Source: Phycisphaerales bacterium (GTDB lineage Bacteria; Planctomycetota; Phycisphaerae; Phycisphaerales; UBA1924). From it: 61,949 bases of DNA. This document shows, piece by piece, positions 50,362-61,016 of this stretch. The position numbers and the translations under genes were made by a program. Position 1 is the first letter of the stretch. Each line of letters begins with the position of its first letter. Under the pieces are notes generated by a model that was not told the DNA's origin, searched no databases, and saw only the letters and a program-made list of their open reading frames with translations. Location: contig JALUWX010000049.1 of the NCBI GenBank assembly GCA_027019265.1, positions 1 through 61,949 of the forward strand, in the 5' to 3' direction.

Positions 50362-51437
50362 CCGATCCCATCGATCCCTCCACCTGGTTCGGTTCACGGG
50401 TCGAGCCCGGCCAATACACCTCCCTCGATATGCCCGCCTCCGAGAGCTACTCCGGAGCGGACATCACCATCCCCGTGCACATCTGGCGCGCCCCCAAACC
50501 GGGTCCCACCGTCTGCATCACCGCCGCAGTCCACGGCGACGAAATCAACGGGACAGGCGCTATCCGCCGCATCATCCGTGAGCACCCCTTCAAACTCGCG
50601 AAGGGCACCCTCGTCCTCGTCCCCGTGGTCAATATCCTCGCCTTCGAACGCCACTCCCGATACCTCCCCGACAGACGCGACCTCAACCGTTCCTTCCCCG
50701 GGTCCCACACGGGTTCCCTCGCATCGCGCATCGCCGCGTCCTTCTTCGAGCAGATCACCAAACGCTGCGACTACGGCATCGACCTCCACACCGCCGCCGT
50801 CCGGCGCACCAACTTCCCCAACGTCCGCGCCGACATGAGCAACCCCAAGCTCGCCGAGTTCGCACGCGCTTTCGGAGCCGAGTTCATCGTGGACTCCAAA
50901 GGACCCAAAGGCGCGCTCCGATCCTCAGCAGTCAAAGCAGGGTGCCTCACCATCATCATGGAAGCGGGGGAGGTCTGGAAAGTGCAGCCCGGGGTCGTCG
51001 AATACGCAGTCCGTGGGATCTCCAACTGCCTCAAGCACCTCAAGATGATCCAGGGCAGCCCCGCAAAGCCCCCCTACAGGGTCGAGACCGACCGAACGAA
51101 ATGGGTCCGAGCAACCCACGGGGGATTTCTTGAGTTCCACGTCGCGCCCGGGACCATCGTCGAAGAAGGCGAACCCCTCGCAACCAACGCCGACCTCACG
51201 GGTGAAGACCGGAACGTCATCCGTGCCCCCCAAGCGGGCGTCGTCATCGGGATGACCACCATGCCCTCCGTCGCGCCCGGAGACCCCGTCTGCCACCTCG
51301 CCTTCACCAAATCCGGCGCGCTCACCAAGATCGAACGCACCATCGACCAGCTCGAGGACGATTCCCTCCACGAACGGGTCCGCGAAGACCTCTCAACCTC
51401 CGTCCACCTCATCGAATACGACCAGCCCAACTCCTGA
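50358..51437 (+). CDS. Succinylglutamate desuccinylase/aspartoacylase-family protein
   Basis: A 359-residue M14-fold zinc hydrolase. Zinc ligands are in ITAAVHGDEINGTGAIRRII (His and Glu) and in CDYGIDLHTAAVRRTNFP (third His); NRSFPGSHTGSLASRIAASF and IIMEAGEVWKVQPG complete the pattern. The family removes acyl or amino-acid groups from N-acyl amino acids. The start is a GTG that overlaps the rimK stop. Together with the preceding two genes it forms a compact three-gene cassette in which RimK would add a group while the protease and this enzyme would remove or process it. The C-terminal 90 residues (THGGFLEFHVAPGTIVEEGE) resemble a biotinyl/lipoyl-type beta domain common in these proteins. 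Confidence 0.9.
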   Translation: MTDPIDPSTWFGSRVEPGQYTSLDMPASESYSGADITIPVHIWRAPKPGPTVCITAAVHGDEINGTGAIRRIIREHPFKLAKGTLVLVPVVNILAFERHSRYLPDRRDLNRSFPGSHTGSLASRIAASFFEQITKRCDYGIDLHTAAVRRTNFPNVRADMSNPKLAEFARAFGAEFIVDSKGPKGALRSSAVKAGCLTIIMEAGEVWKVQPGVVEYAVRGISNCLKHLKMIQGSPAKPPYRVETDRTKWVRATHGGFLEFHVAPGTIVEEGEPLATNADLTGEDRNVIRAPQAGVVIGMTTMPSVAPGDPVCHLAFTKSGALTKIERTIDQLEDDSLHERVREDLSTSVHLIEYDQPNS

Positions 51438-51472
51438 TCCAAAGCGTCGATAAGGCACCAACCCACCAGACA

Positions 51473-51504
51473 CAAATAAAGAAGGGACCCGCATCGCGGA
51501 TCCC
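51473..51504 (-). terminator. Intrinsic terminator of the subtilisin-like gene
   Basis: On the minus strand GGGATCCGC, loop GAT, GCGGGTCCC (nine pairs, one G-U) is followed by TTCTTTATTT. It lies 29 bases after the stop at 51534 and faces away from the desuccinylase gene. Confidence 0.8.
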
Positions 51505-51533
51505 CTCGTGTGAAACACTGTTCGATGTACCGA

Positions 51534-54458
51534 TCAGATCGGTCGGGTCACCGGGTTGTTGTCATCCACATCAGTGCGGCCCGGGGTCGGACGGTTCCCG
51601 ACGAACGGGCGGTTCGAACCACCGATCGTGCAGAACCCAGGCTGGTACAAGCCGCTCACCCAGAACGTCAGATCGAGGAAGTCCACGGAACCCGAATCGT
51701 TGAGGTCCGCACGCGCATCGCCGTTGAGGTACCAGGAGATGTACGTGTTCATATCCGCCGTGTTCACAATCCCGTCACCGTTCAGGTCACCCGGGCAGTT
51801 CGTCTCACGCGGATCACACGCATCGAAGATAAGCTCACCCGTATCCGTCCCGTAGATCTGGATCCGGTACGCCGACACCATCTTCCCACCACGGAACGAG
51901 CTCCCGGGAACACCGAACGGGCCAAGCGTCGTCGTGAACGGCGAGCCCATCATGTCCGACATCCCGTCGCCTTCTTCCATCGCCTCGTCCGGCCCGTAGT
52001 CGTAGAAGTTCACCTGCCAACGCCCGCCGGACAACTCGCCCCAGTGCTTGAACGAAGTCAGCTTGTGACGGTACAGCGCGTAGTTCGTGCCGCCGAAGGC
52101 GATCCCCCGATACCCGTTGTCGGCTTCGTCGTCCGTGAGGTCCATATCGAACGTGGTCCCGCTCGGGTTGTCGGAGACCGGGATGAGCAGGTTCGAACGA
52201 GTCCCGTTCGGGCTCACAAGCTCGATCCACAGATCGTTGTGCGAATCGCCCTCGATCGTCAGCTCGACAACCACCGTCTCAACCTGGATGTTGTCACGAA
52301 CACAGATATTGATCTGGTTTGTCGCATCAACAAAGGCACCGCCGGGGTTCACGAACCCGCTGTTATCCCCGGTGATGAACTCCGCATCCGTGATGTCGAA
52401 GCCCTCAAACCCGGTATCGTCACCCATGCCGCCGCCGGCATCGAGCCCGATGCTCCCCACCAAGCCCGAGTCGAGCAGGAACAAGCGCCCCGAGCCGCCC
52501 CAGTTCGCCGCCTTGCTGATCGCGAGCTCAGCATCGATGATCCCGAACCCGAAGTAGTCCGAGTGACGAACAGCGCGAGGCCCGGAAGGCGAGTCCAACA
52601 ACGCCGCGTTCGCCTGCCAGTGCGACTGCTCAGTCCCATCGCCCGAGTACCCCAGCGGTGGGGGGATCATGTACCCCTGGTTCACCGTGTCCAAGCCCGG
52701 GTAGGTGATCGATTCAGAACGCGTGCTCTCGAAGGTGCTCTCGAACAGGATGTGCTGGATATCACGGATCGTGAGGTTCGGGTTCGCCTCGAGCATCAGC
52801 GCGATAATCCCAGCCCCAACCGCGCCCGAAGACTGAGACGCAAAGAACCAGTCCGGATCCGCCGGAGTCATCCCGTCCGTCTGACCCGGGTACGTCGCGA
52901 TCCCCGCAAGCGTGAAGTACGCATCACCCGGGATCGGTCCCGTGATCCCGTCAGCGATGTTCCCCGCCGGAGGCGTCGCCACATCATCCCAGAACGCCGA
53001 AAGGTTCGACGTCGAAGAAATCACAGAAGCAAACACCGCAGGCCCAAACGCCTGGTTGATGTCCGGAACCAGGTTCTCGTCCACCGCGTTGATCAAGAAC
53101 GTCCGACGATCCGCCGCCGGCTGGTACAGGTTCGACTGAGCACGGATGTAGTGCGGCCCAGTCGTCGTGTCCCACATCCCCCCGCCGTCATCCTGCGTGA
53201 AGATGACCACTTCGTTCGTCGCCGTGTACAGATCCCCGATCCCGCCTTCGTTGTAGAAGTCAGGAGTCTGAGGCGGGAACGCAGCATCATCCGCATCCAT
53301 GTTCCCCGTGTACACACCGCCGTTGAAGACGAAGATCTGCCCCTTGCGCTGACGACCGAACCGCAACGCGTTCTCGAAACCGTCGTTCAGGTAGTCCGAG
53401 ACACCGCCCTCGATGAAGCGACGATCGGTATCAAGGAAGTCACCGAAGAGAGGCACGAACTTGACGTCGATCGCATTGTTCATGTACGTCAGCATGTTGT
53501 AGACCTGAAGGTCCGTGCCGTACCCGAGCCCCGCGATCCCAGCCGAAGGCGCAACCCCGTGCGCCCCAAGCCCGTTGTTCCGCTCCGCCGCGATAATCCC
53601 CGACAGGAACGTCAGGTAGTAGTTGTCGGGTTCCAGCGTCAGATCCACGGGCATCGAGAGCACCGCATCAAAGTTGTTCTGCGTGTCCTCGTGCGTGCGA
53701 TCGATATGGTTCGTGAACTGGTACCGAGCGATCCCGACATTCACCCCGCTCCCCGTGTACCCCATCGTGTCGTACACCGTTGCCGGGATGTTGTTGTCGT
53801 TCCGGAACGTCGCGATCGCCGTATTCGTGTGATAGAACAGCGTCGCCGCAAGCGGGTCAGGCCCACCCGCCGGCTGCTGCACCCCGTCAAGCGACACCGC
53901 GTCCCCGCGCGACACGCGATGGGCATCGCGGAGTTCACGGAGATCCTCGATCGAGATATCGCTCCCGGGCTCGAACCCGTACAGCGTCGCAAAGTCGGGA
54001 ACGATCCCCTGATCGATGTTCGCCGCCCGGACCCAGCCCTGGCTCGAAATCTCTTGGGTAAACCGGACCGCGCTCCGCACATCCCCGAGCACCACCACCC
54101 ACGCGTCCGATTCTCCAAGACGACCCTCGATCTCGATCCCCTTGAAGGAACGAGCCATCGAATCGACATATCCACGGAGCGCCTCAGGGTTCTCAGTCCG
54201 AACCACAACCTTGTTCGAGAACAGAAGCCGGGTTCCCTTCTTCAGGGTGTCCCCGTACCCGTAGCTCATCGCCGAACCGGGGGTTTGAAGCTCCACAAAC
54301 GCGGGCTTCCCCTCGAGCGTCATCGCGACCCGTTCACGTTGCGTCACGCGTACCGCATCCTGGGCCGACGAAACACTCGCCGCAAGACCAGAAAGGGCGA
54401 CCACCGCGCCGATCGTCATCGTTCCAGTGCGGCTCAGCAGGGTTCGACTCTTGCTCAT
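51534..54458 (-). CDS. Secreted kexin/subtilisin-like (S8) protein with degenerate active site, P domain and dockerin-like repeat
   Basis: A 974-residue exported protein with a signal peptide (IGAVVALSGLAASVSSAQ). Residues about 220-570 follow the kexin-type S8 fold: GYTGSGVNVGIARYQFTNH where the Asp should be (about 231-250), YYLTFLSGIIAAERNNGLGA where HGT should be (about 279), VAPSAGIAGLGYG, and FFASQSSGAVGAGIIALMLE instead of GGTSAAAPLAAG (about 538). Asp, His and probably Ser of the triad are lost, so it is probably non-catalytic. A proprotein-convertase P domain follows (about 706-855: VVVELTIEGDSHNDLWIELV), then CPGDLNGDGIVNTADMNTYI and DLNDSGSVDFLDLTFWVSGL, two dockerin-like calcium repeats. 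The 270 bases upstream of its start, up to fumC, hold no further gene I can see. Confidence 0.85.
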   Translation of the reverse strand: MSKSRTLLSRTGTMTIGAVVALSGLAASVSSAQDAVRVTQRERVAMTLEGKPAFVELQTPGSAMSYGYGDTLKKGTRLLFSNKVVVRTENPEALRGYVDSMARSFKGIEIEGRLGESDAWVVVLGDVRSAVRFTQEISSQGWVRAANIDQGIVPDFATLYGFEPGSDISIEDLRELRDAHRVSRGDAVSLDGVQQPAGGPDPLAATLFYHTNTAIATFRNDNNIPATVYDTMGYTGSGVNVGIARYQFTNHIDRTHEDTQNNFDAVLSMPVDLTLEPDNYYLTFLSGIIAAERNNGLGAHGVAPSAGIAGLGYGTDLQVYNMLTYMNNAIDVKFVPLFGDFLDTDRRFIEGGVSDYLNDGFENALRFGRQRKGQIFVFNGGVYTGNMDADDAAFPPQTPDFYNEGGIGDLYTATNEVVIFTQDDGGGMWDTTTGPHYIRAQSNLYQPAADRRTFLINAVDENLVPDINQAFGPAVFASVISSTSNLSAFWDDVATPPAGNIADGITGPIPGDAYFTLAGIATYPGQTDGMTPADPDWFFASQSSGAVGAGIIALMLEANPNLTIRDIQHILFESTFESTRSESITYPGLDTVNQGYMIPPPLGYSGDGTEQSHWQANAALLDSPSGPRAVRHSDYFGFGIIDAELAISKAANWGGSGRLFLLDSGLVGSIGLDAGGGMGDDTGFEGFDITDAEFITGDNSGFVNPGGAFVDATNQINICVRDNIQVETVVVELTIEGDSHNDLWIELVSPNGTRSNLLIPVSDNPSGTTFDMDLTDDEADNGYRGIAFGGTNYALYRHKLTSFKHWGELSGGRWQVNFYDYGPDEAMEEGDGMSDMMGSPFTTTLGPFGVPGSSFRGGKMVSAYRIQIYGTDTGELIFDACDPRETNCPGDLNGDGIVNTADMNTYISWYLNGDARADLNDSGSVDFLDLTFWVSGLYQPGFCTIGGSNRPFVGNRPTPGRTDVDDNNPVTRPI

Positions 54459-54728
54459 CAGTCACTCCAGTTCTTCAGTGATCGAGGTTCCAAACAGAAC
54501 CAGTTCGGGCTGGGTTGCAGTGTATCGCGTCAGGACACCAATTTCGGCCCAGACGACGAGAAAGGGGGCGATTCCGACCTGTATCGCACCCGAGCGCGAT
54601 CCGACGAATCACCCGTTCTCCGCTCGACAGGGGGTATCGAGCACGTCCGAATATTCGACCCGACACCAACCAAGGTTCCGCCCGACTCCAATCAGATTTC
54701 CGCACAGAAACCCAACCGGAGCCCGTGC

Positions 54729-56195
54729 TTACTCCGAAGGCGCCGTCATCGAGCGAGGATCCAGCAGTTCCGAAAGCCGATCCGCATCCACAAGCCCTTG
54801 ATCAATCGCCACTTGCCGCACCGTCTTCCCCTGCTCATACGCGGTATACGCAAGCTTCGCACTCGCGTCATACCCGATCTCAGGGACCAGACTCGTGCAC
54901 ATCGCGAGGGATCCCTCGATCAACGCCGTGCACCGATCCTCATCCGCTTCAAGCCCGTCGAGCAAGCGCTCACGGAACATTGTGCACGAGTTCGAGATCA
55001 GCTCGATCGATTCCAGCACACACGCCGCCATCATCGGCATCGCCACATTCAGGTCCATCACCGAGCCAACCCCGCCGAGCCCGCCCATCGTCACCGCCGT
55101 GTCGTTCCCGATCACCCGACAGCACACCATGATCACAGACTCGCAGATCACCGGGTTCACCTTCCCCGGCATAATGCTCGATCCGGGCTGCACCGGAGGA
55201 AGCTTGAGCTCCCCGATCCCGCACCTCGGACCCGACCCGAACCACCGCACATCGTTCGCGATCTTGCTCAAAGACACCGCGATCGTGCGCAAAAGCCCCG
55301 ACACCTCGACGAACGCGTCCTTCGCGTGCTGCGCCTCGAAGTGATTCTCCGCTTCGACAAACGCAAGCCCCGTCTGCTTGGAAAGGTCCGCACACACCAG
55401 CTTCGAGAACTCCGGGTGGGTGTTGATCCCCGTCCCCACAGCCGTCCCCCCGATCGCGAGCTCCCGGAGCGACCCGAGCGCCCGATCGAGCCGATCCTCC
55501 GCATGACGCATCTGGGAAGCGAACCCGGAGAACTCCTGACCGAGCCGGATCGGGGTCGCGTCCTGAAGGTGGGTCCTCCCGATCTTCACCACCGAATCCC
55601 ACTGCTCCGCCTTCTTCTCCAGCGCCTCCGCAAGCTTCGAAACGCTGGGCTTCAGGTCCTCCGCGATCGCCACCGCCGCCGCGACATGCATCGCCGTCGG
55701 GAACGTGTCATTGCTCGACTGACCCATGTTCACATGATCGTTCGGGTGGATCGCCCCATCCTGCGCCAGGTACTCCGGGTTCTTGCTCGACCCGATCGGA
55801 GCCCCGTTCGCGAGACACGACAGGTTTGCCACCACCTCGTTCACATTCATGTTCGTCGAGGTCCCCGACCCCGTCTGGTAGATATCGATCGGGAAGTGCC
55901 GAGCGAGCCCCCCCTTGTCCTCAAGCCCAGCCCCGATCAGCCCACACGCGTCCACGATCCGATCATGCTTCGCCTGAGACAGCTTCCCCAACTCCAGATT
56001 CGCATGCGCCGCCGCCGCCTTGAGCATCGCATACGCACGGATCAACGCGTCCGGGACCGCCCGACCCGAGATCGGGAAGTTGATCACCGCGCGCTGGGTC
56101 GAAGCCCCGTACAGCACGTCCGCCGGGACATGCATCTCGCCCATCGAGTCCTTCTCGATCCGTGTTTCGCCGCCGCTCATCGTCGTGCTTGTCAT
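54729..56195 (-). CDS. fumC: Class II fumarate hydratase
   Basis: A 488-residue fumarase of the TCA cycle (fumarate to malate), iron-independent class II. Evidence is the conserved GSSIMPGKVNPVICES loop with its catalytic serine, FPIDIYQTGSGTSTNMNVNE, NDHVNMGQSSNDTFPTAMHV and KIGRTHLQDATPIRLGQEFS. I chose the ATG at 56195, with TTGGAG upstream; a TTG four codons earlier is also in frame. Length is slightly above the usual about 465 owing to a short N-terminal extension. It is divergent from a secreted transglutaminase-like gene. Confidence 0.97.
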   Translation of the reverse strand: MTSTTMSGGETRIEKDSMGEMHVPADVLYGASTQRAVINFPISGRAVPDALIRAYAMLKAAAAHANLELGKLSQAKHDRIVDACGLIGAGLEDKGGLARHFPIDIYQTGSGTSTNMNVNEVVANLSCLANGAPIGSSKNPEYLAQDGAIHPNDHVNMGQSSNDTFPTAMHVAAAVAIAEDLKPSVSKLAEALEKKAEQWDSVVKIGRTHLQDATPIRLGQEFSGFASQMRHAEDRLDRALGSLRELAIGGTAVGTGINTHPEFSKLVCADLSKQTGLAFVEAENHFEAQHAKDAFVEVSGLLRTIAVSLSKIANDVRWFGSGPRCGIGELKLPPVQPGSSIMPGKVNPVICESVIMVCCRVIGNDTAVTMGGLGGVGSVMDLNVAMPMMAACVLESIELISNSCTMFRERLLDGLEADEDRCTALIEGSLAMCTSLVPEIGYDASAKLAYTAYEQGKTVRQVAIDQGLVDADRLSELLDPRSMTAPSE

Positions 56196-56307
56196 GGGTG
56201 TCTCCAAGTGTGCGGTCCATCATAGAGACACGATCCCAACCCTTCACCCCGACGCACGGAACACCGACCACTTCCGCCCGTATCGTCCCCCACACACCGG
56301 AGCCACC

Positions 56308-57657
56308 ATGCCACACACCCGACTCCTCGCCACCATCCTCCTCCTCACGACCACCTCCCTCGCGGCCAACGCCCAGGTGGACTCCCACCCCGAAGCCCAG
56401 TCCCCCCTCAAACCCAACCCCTACCTCAAACACCAATACCCCTGGCGCTGGGACCTCCGAGCCCAGACCTTCATCCGATCGGGCTCGCACTTCCGCTTCG
56501 TCAACGTCCGACGCGACAACGAAACCGAAGCCGTCCGAGAGGAACGAACCATCCGGAGAAACATCGAAACCTTCGAGTTCATCTACCCCCTCATGCGCTC
56601 CGGCGGCTTCTACTGGTCCCCCAACGAAGAAGTCACCTCCATCGTCCGTATCAACGACGCCGAGTTCGAACCAACCCCCGACATCCTCCAGACACCCGAC
56701 ACCAAGGTCAAATACACCCGCCTCCTCGGGGACTTCAAGAACATCGACCGAGACGGCACCTGGAGCGTCAACCAGTTCCACTACAAACAACTCTCCCACA
56801 TCGTTGTCGCCGACACCGTCTTCAACGAGAAACTCGCCAAGCAACTCCCCTGGCCCGACACCTGGCCCGACGAAGCCGAGCGCTTCCTCTCCCCCCTCAT
56901 CGATCAGATCGACCACCCCATCGACCCCGAAGCCCAGGACGACCTCTGCCGACTCGTCAACGTCTGGATCGACAACAACGATCCCAAGTCCATCGACGAA
57001 GTCACCCTCGTCAAATACCTCACCGGGAAAGTCCTCGAATACATCCGCGTCGTCCGAGGCCGCCGCGAGTTCGCCCCCATCGTCACCTCACTCGCCGTCG
57101 AGGACCTCATCGACGCAGGCTTCCCCGCCGTCTCCGAATCCCGCTGGTCCGGGCTCTATGTCCGCTCCGCCGACGACATCGTCAGGGATCCCCGGGGAAC
57201 CGAGCTCGATTACTCCACCATGCTCACCGCCGTCCTCCGCATCGTCGGCGTCCCCGCGCGCGTCGTCGTCGGATACGACGTCAACATCGAAGTGGTCGAA
57301 GAAGAACGGATCGTCGGGCTCGTCGAGTTCGCGCTCTACGACCCCGATCGCGACCAACTCATGTGGATCCCCATCGACCCCGAACGCCTCCGAGACAACG
57401 GCCGCCGCTCAGACCTCTACCAACAGCCCTGGGACGACTTCGGGACCCACGACCAACTCCACAACATCATCCCCCTCTCGTACTACTACCACCCACCCGT
57501 CAACTACGACGCCTACGGCTGGCCCGCCCTCTACGGCTTCCGCTACACCCCCGGAAACTTCGCCTGGTCACAGATCCAGCTCATCGACGCGCAGCCATCC
57601 GAAAACCGACCGCGCTCGCAGTACCCCAACCGCTTCAACAACAACCGCAATCCCTGA
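56308..57657 (+). CDS. Secreted transglutaminase-fold protein lacking catalytic residues
   Basis: The 449 residues start with a signal peptide (ATILLLTTTSLAANAQ). The N-terminal half is beta-rich (DLRAQTFIRSGSHFRFVNVR, RTIRRNIETFEFIYPLMRSG). The transglutaminase-like core lies at about 225-370, with DLCRLVNVWIDNNDPKS and LTGKVLEYIRVV, then the core motif RGTELDYSTMLTAVLRIVGV with PARVVVGYDV (about 296-320). In the family a Cys sits where Glu is here (GxCxDxAxxxxALLR). The later HAWVEV His is replaced (VGLVEFALYDPDRDQLMWIP, about 335). With Cys and His missing it should not act as a transglutaminase or protease. It resembles no described family further. The gene converges with adk at 57657/57661. 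Confidence 0.75.
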   Translation: MPHTRLLATILLLTTTSLAANAQVDSHPEAQSPLKPNPYLKHQYPWRWDLRAQTFIRSGSHFRFVNVRRDNETEAVREERTIRRNIETFEFIYPLMRSGGFYWSPNEEVTSIVRINDAEFEPTPDILQTPDTKVKYTRLLGDFKNIDRDGTWSVNQFHYKQLSHIVVADTVFNEKLAKQLPWPDTWPDEAERFLSPLIDQIDHPIDPEAQDDLCRLVNVWIDNNDPKSIDEVTLVKYLTGKVLEYIRVVRGRREFAPIVTSLAVEDLIDAGFPAVSESRWSGLYVRSADDIVRDPRGTELDYSTMLTAVLRIVGVPARVVVGYDVNIEVVEEERIVGLVEFALYDPDRDQLMWIPIDPERLRDNGRRSDLYQQPWDDFGTHDQLHNIIPLSYYYHPPVNYDAYGWPALYGFRYTPGNFAWSQIQLIDAQPSENRPRSQYPNRFNNNRNP

Positions 57658-57660
57658 ATC

Positions 57661-58272
57661 TCAGGACCCCGAGATCACCCGAGAACGGATGGGCTTGAGC
57701 ACACCCTCGATCGCGCTCTGGACCTCGTCGAGCGTCCCGATCGCATCGATCTCGTGCACGACCGACGGGTCGTAGTGATCCAGCACCGGGCGTGTCTCAC
57801 GCGCATACACCTCAAGCCGGTTCCGGACGACCTCTTCCTTCGCGTCGTCCGCACGCTGCTGCTCGTTCGCACGCTTCTGCAAGCGAGCCACCATCGCGTC
57901 CGGATCGTTCGCGACCAGGTGCACGACCGCGCACACATCGATCACCCCATCCATCAGCTCCGCCTGCGCCACCGTCCGGGGGATCCCGTCGAGCAACAAC
58001 AGATCCTTCGAAGGGTCGTACGACCCGTTCGCGATCTGCGCATTCACATACTGGCTCCACAGCTCAAGCGTCAGCTCGTCCGGAACCAGCTCCCCCTTCT
58101 CCGAATAGCTCGCAAACGTCCGCCCCAGCTCCGATTCCTTATCGAGCGAACGGAACATGTCACCCGTCGAGAGATGGAAGTACCCCTCACGAGCCCCGAG
58201 CATCGCGCCCTGGGTCCCCTTCCCCGCGCCCGGACATCCGAACAGCAGAACCGCCTGGTACCGATCAGCCAT
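57661..58272 (-). CDS. adk: Adenylate kinase (short-lid type)
   Basis: A 203-residue nucleoside-monophosphate kinase. The P-loop is LLFGCPGAGKGTQGAMLGAR, followed by FHLSTGDMFRSLDKESELG, the AMP-binding GELVPDELTLELW and LLLLDGIPRTVAQAELMD, where the usual DGFPR is DGIPR. The LID is short with no zinc cysteines (ARLQKRANEQQRADDAKEEV). It interconverts ATP, ADP and AMP. I chose the ATG at 58272. It lies between fusA (ending upstream with a strong terminator) and the convergent transglutaminase-like gene, and is probably transcribed alone. Confidence 0.93.
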   Translation of the reverse strand: MADRYQAVLLFGCPGAGKGTQGAMLGAREGYFHLSTGDMFRSLDKESELGRTFASYSEKGELVPDELTLELWSQYVNAQIANGSYDPSKDLLLLDGIPRTVAQAELMDGVIDVCAVVHLVANDPDAMVARLQKRANEQQRADDAKEEVVRNRLEVYARETRPVLDHYDPSVVHEIDAIGTLDEVQSAIEGVLKPIRSRVISGS

Positions 58273-58378
58273 CGACAGAGCTCCTATCCAGCACAGGGTG
58301 TGACACACACACCCGAATCGGATCATCACCATAGTCGGCCCGATCCCGTTCAGAATCCAACAAGCCCGCACACCAACC

Positions 58379-58410
58379 AAAAAACGGACGCGCCCCGAAG
58401 AGCGCGTCCG
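58379..58410 (-). terminator. Intrinsic terminator of fusA
   Basis: On the minus strand CGGACGCGC, an eight-base loop, GCGCGTCCG and a run of six T. It lies 30 bases after the fusA stop at 58440. Confidence 0.9.
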
Positions 58411-58439
58411 CTTCAGATATCAGACCAAATCAACGCCGA

Positions 58440-60557
<2,118 letters not shown>

Positions 60558-60912
60558 GGTGTGTCCTTTGCCGTTCTTCTCTTTAAACCGCCAAGCCCGA
60601 TCGGCCCGGCTTCATGACAGTGGTTGGTAACGTGGGTGAATCGCTCATCCCCAAACTCACATCCAGGTGAGGGGGAAACTTTCGTCTGAAATGCAGTGGG
60701 GGGAATGGGGGGTGGGGGGCGAGGTCGAATGATCCCGGAATCGCGTCCAGTCAATCAAACCAACGCGTCGGCCAAGAAGCCGTCGCCTCTGTCTGATTCG
60801 CTTGACTCGTCGCTGTCCATAAGAATCAACCTCACACAATGCGTCCGACCCGCTCCCGGATCCCAAATGCTGTATTCGCACAAGGATCCGCTCCGAGACG
60901 GACTCCATCTCC

Positions 60913-60929
60913 ACCCAGAAATTCTGGGT
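60913..60929. promoter_or_regulatory. Perfect 17-base dyad at the predicted fusA transcription start
   Basis: ACCCAGAA and TTCTGGGT are perfect inverted repeats around a central A. The dyad begins six bases after the candidate -10 element on the minus strand, where transcription would start. It could be an operator or a 5'-end hairpin. Confidence 0.5.
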
Positions 60930-60934
60930 CATAA

Positions 60935-60962
60935 ATCCTAGCCCCACCCCCCCGACAATCAA
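60935..60962 (-). promoter_or_regulatory. Candidate promoter for fusA
   Basis: On the minus strand TTGATT and TAGGAT, each with four of six consensus bases, are 16 bases apart across a G-rich spacer. Transcription would start near 60928, about 370 bases before the fusA ATG. Confidence 0.45.
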
Positions 60963-61016
60963 GCAATTTGTGCCCAATCCCCGACCCAACCCCTTGACAA
61001 CCCCACACCACCCGGA

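Larger units (their letters stand above)
60558..61016. other. Gene-free 459-base region upstream of fusA, with a possible 21-codon leader ORF
   Basis: No annotated-size gene fits here; the longest frames are Arg/Gly-rich noise. A minus-strand ATG at 60820, with GAGG nine bases upstream, opens a 21-codon frame ending at 60755 (MDSDESSESDRGDGFLADAL plus Val), acidic and Ser-rich. With the promoter and dyad listed separately it may form a leader of about 370 bases for fusA. Expression of the small frame is not shown. Confidence 0.4.

Noticed and set aside
51510..56225. A plus-strand open frame of 1571 codons antisense to the S8-like gene and fumC
   Set aside because: It is an artefact of high GC content: Arg, His and Pro dominate, it has no recognisable domain, and two well-supported genes lie on the other strand.
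60657..60989. A 110-codon minus-strand gene upstream of fusA
   Set aside because: No ribosome-binding site, Arg/Gly/Ser-rich sequence and no homology pattern; it runs through the promoter and dyad.
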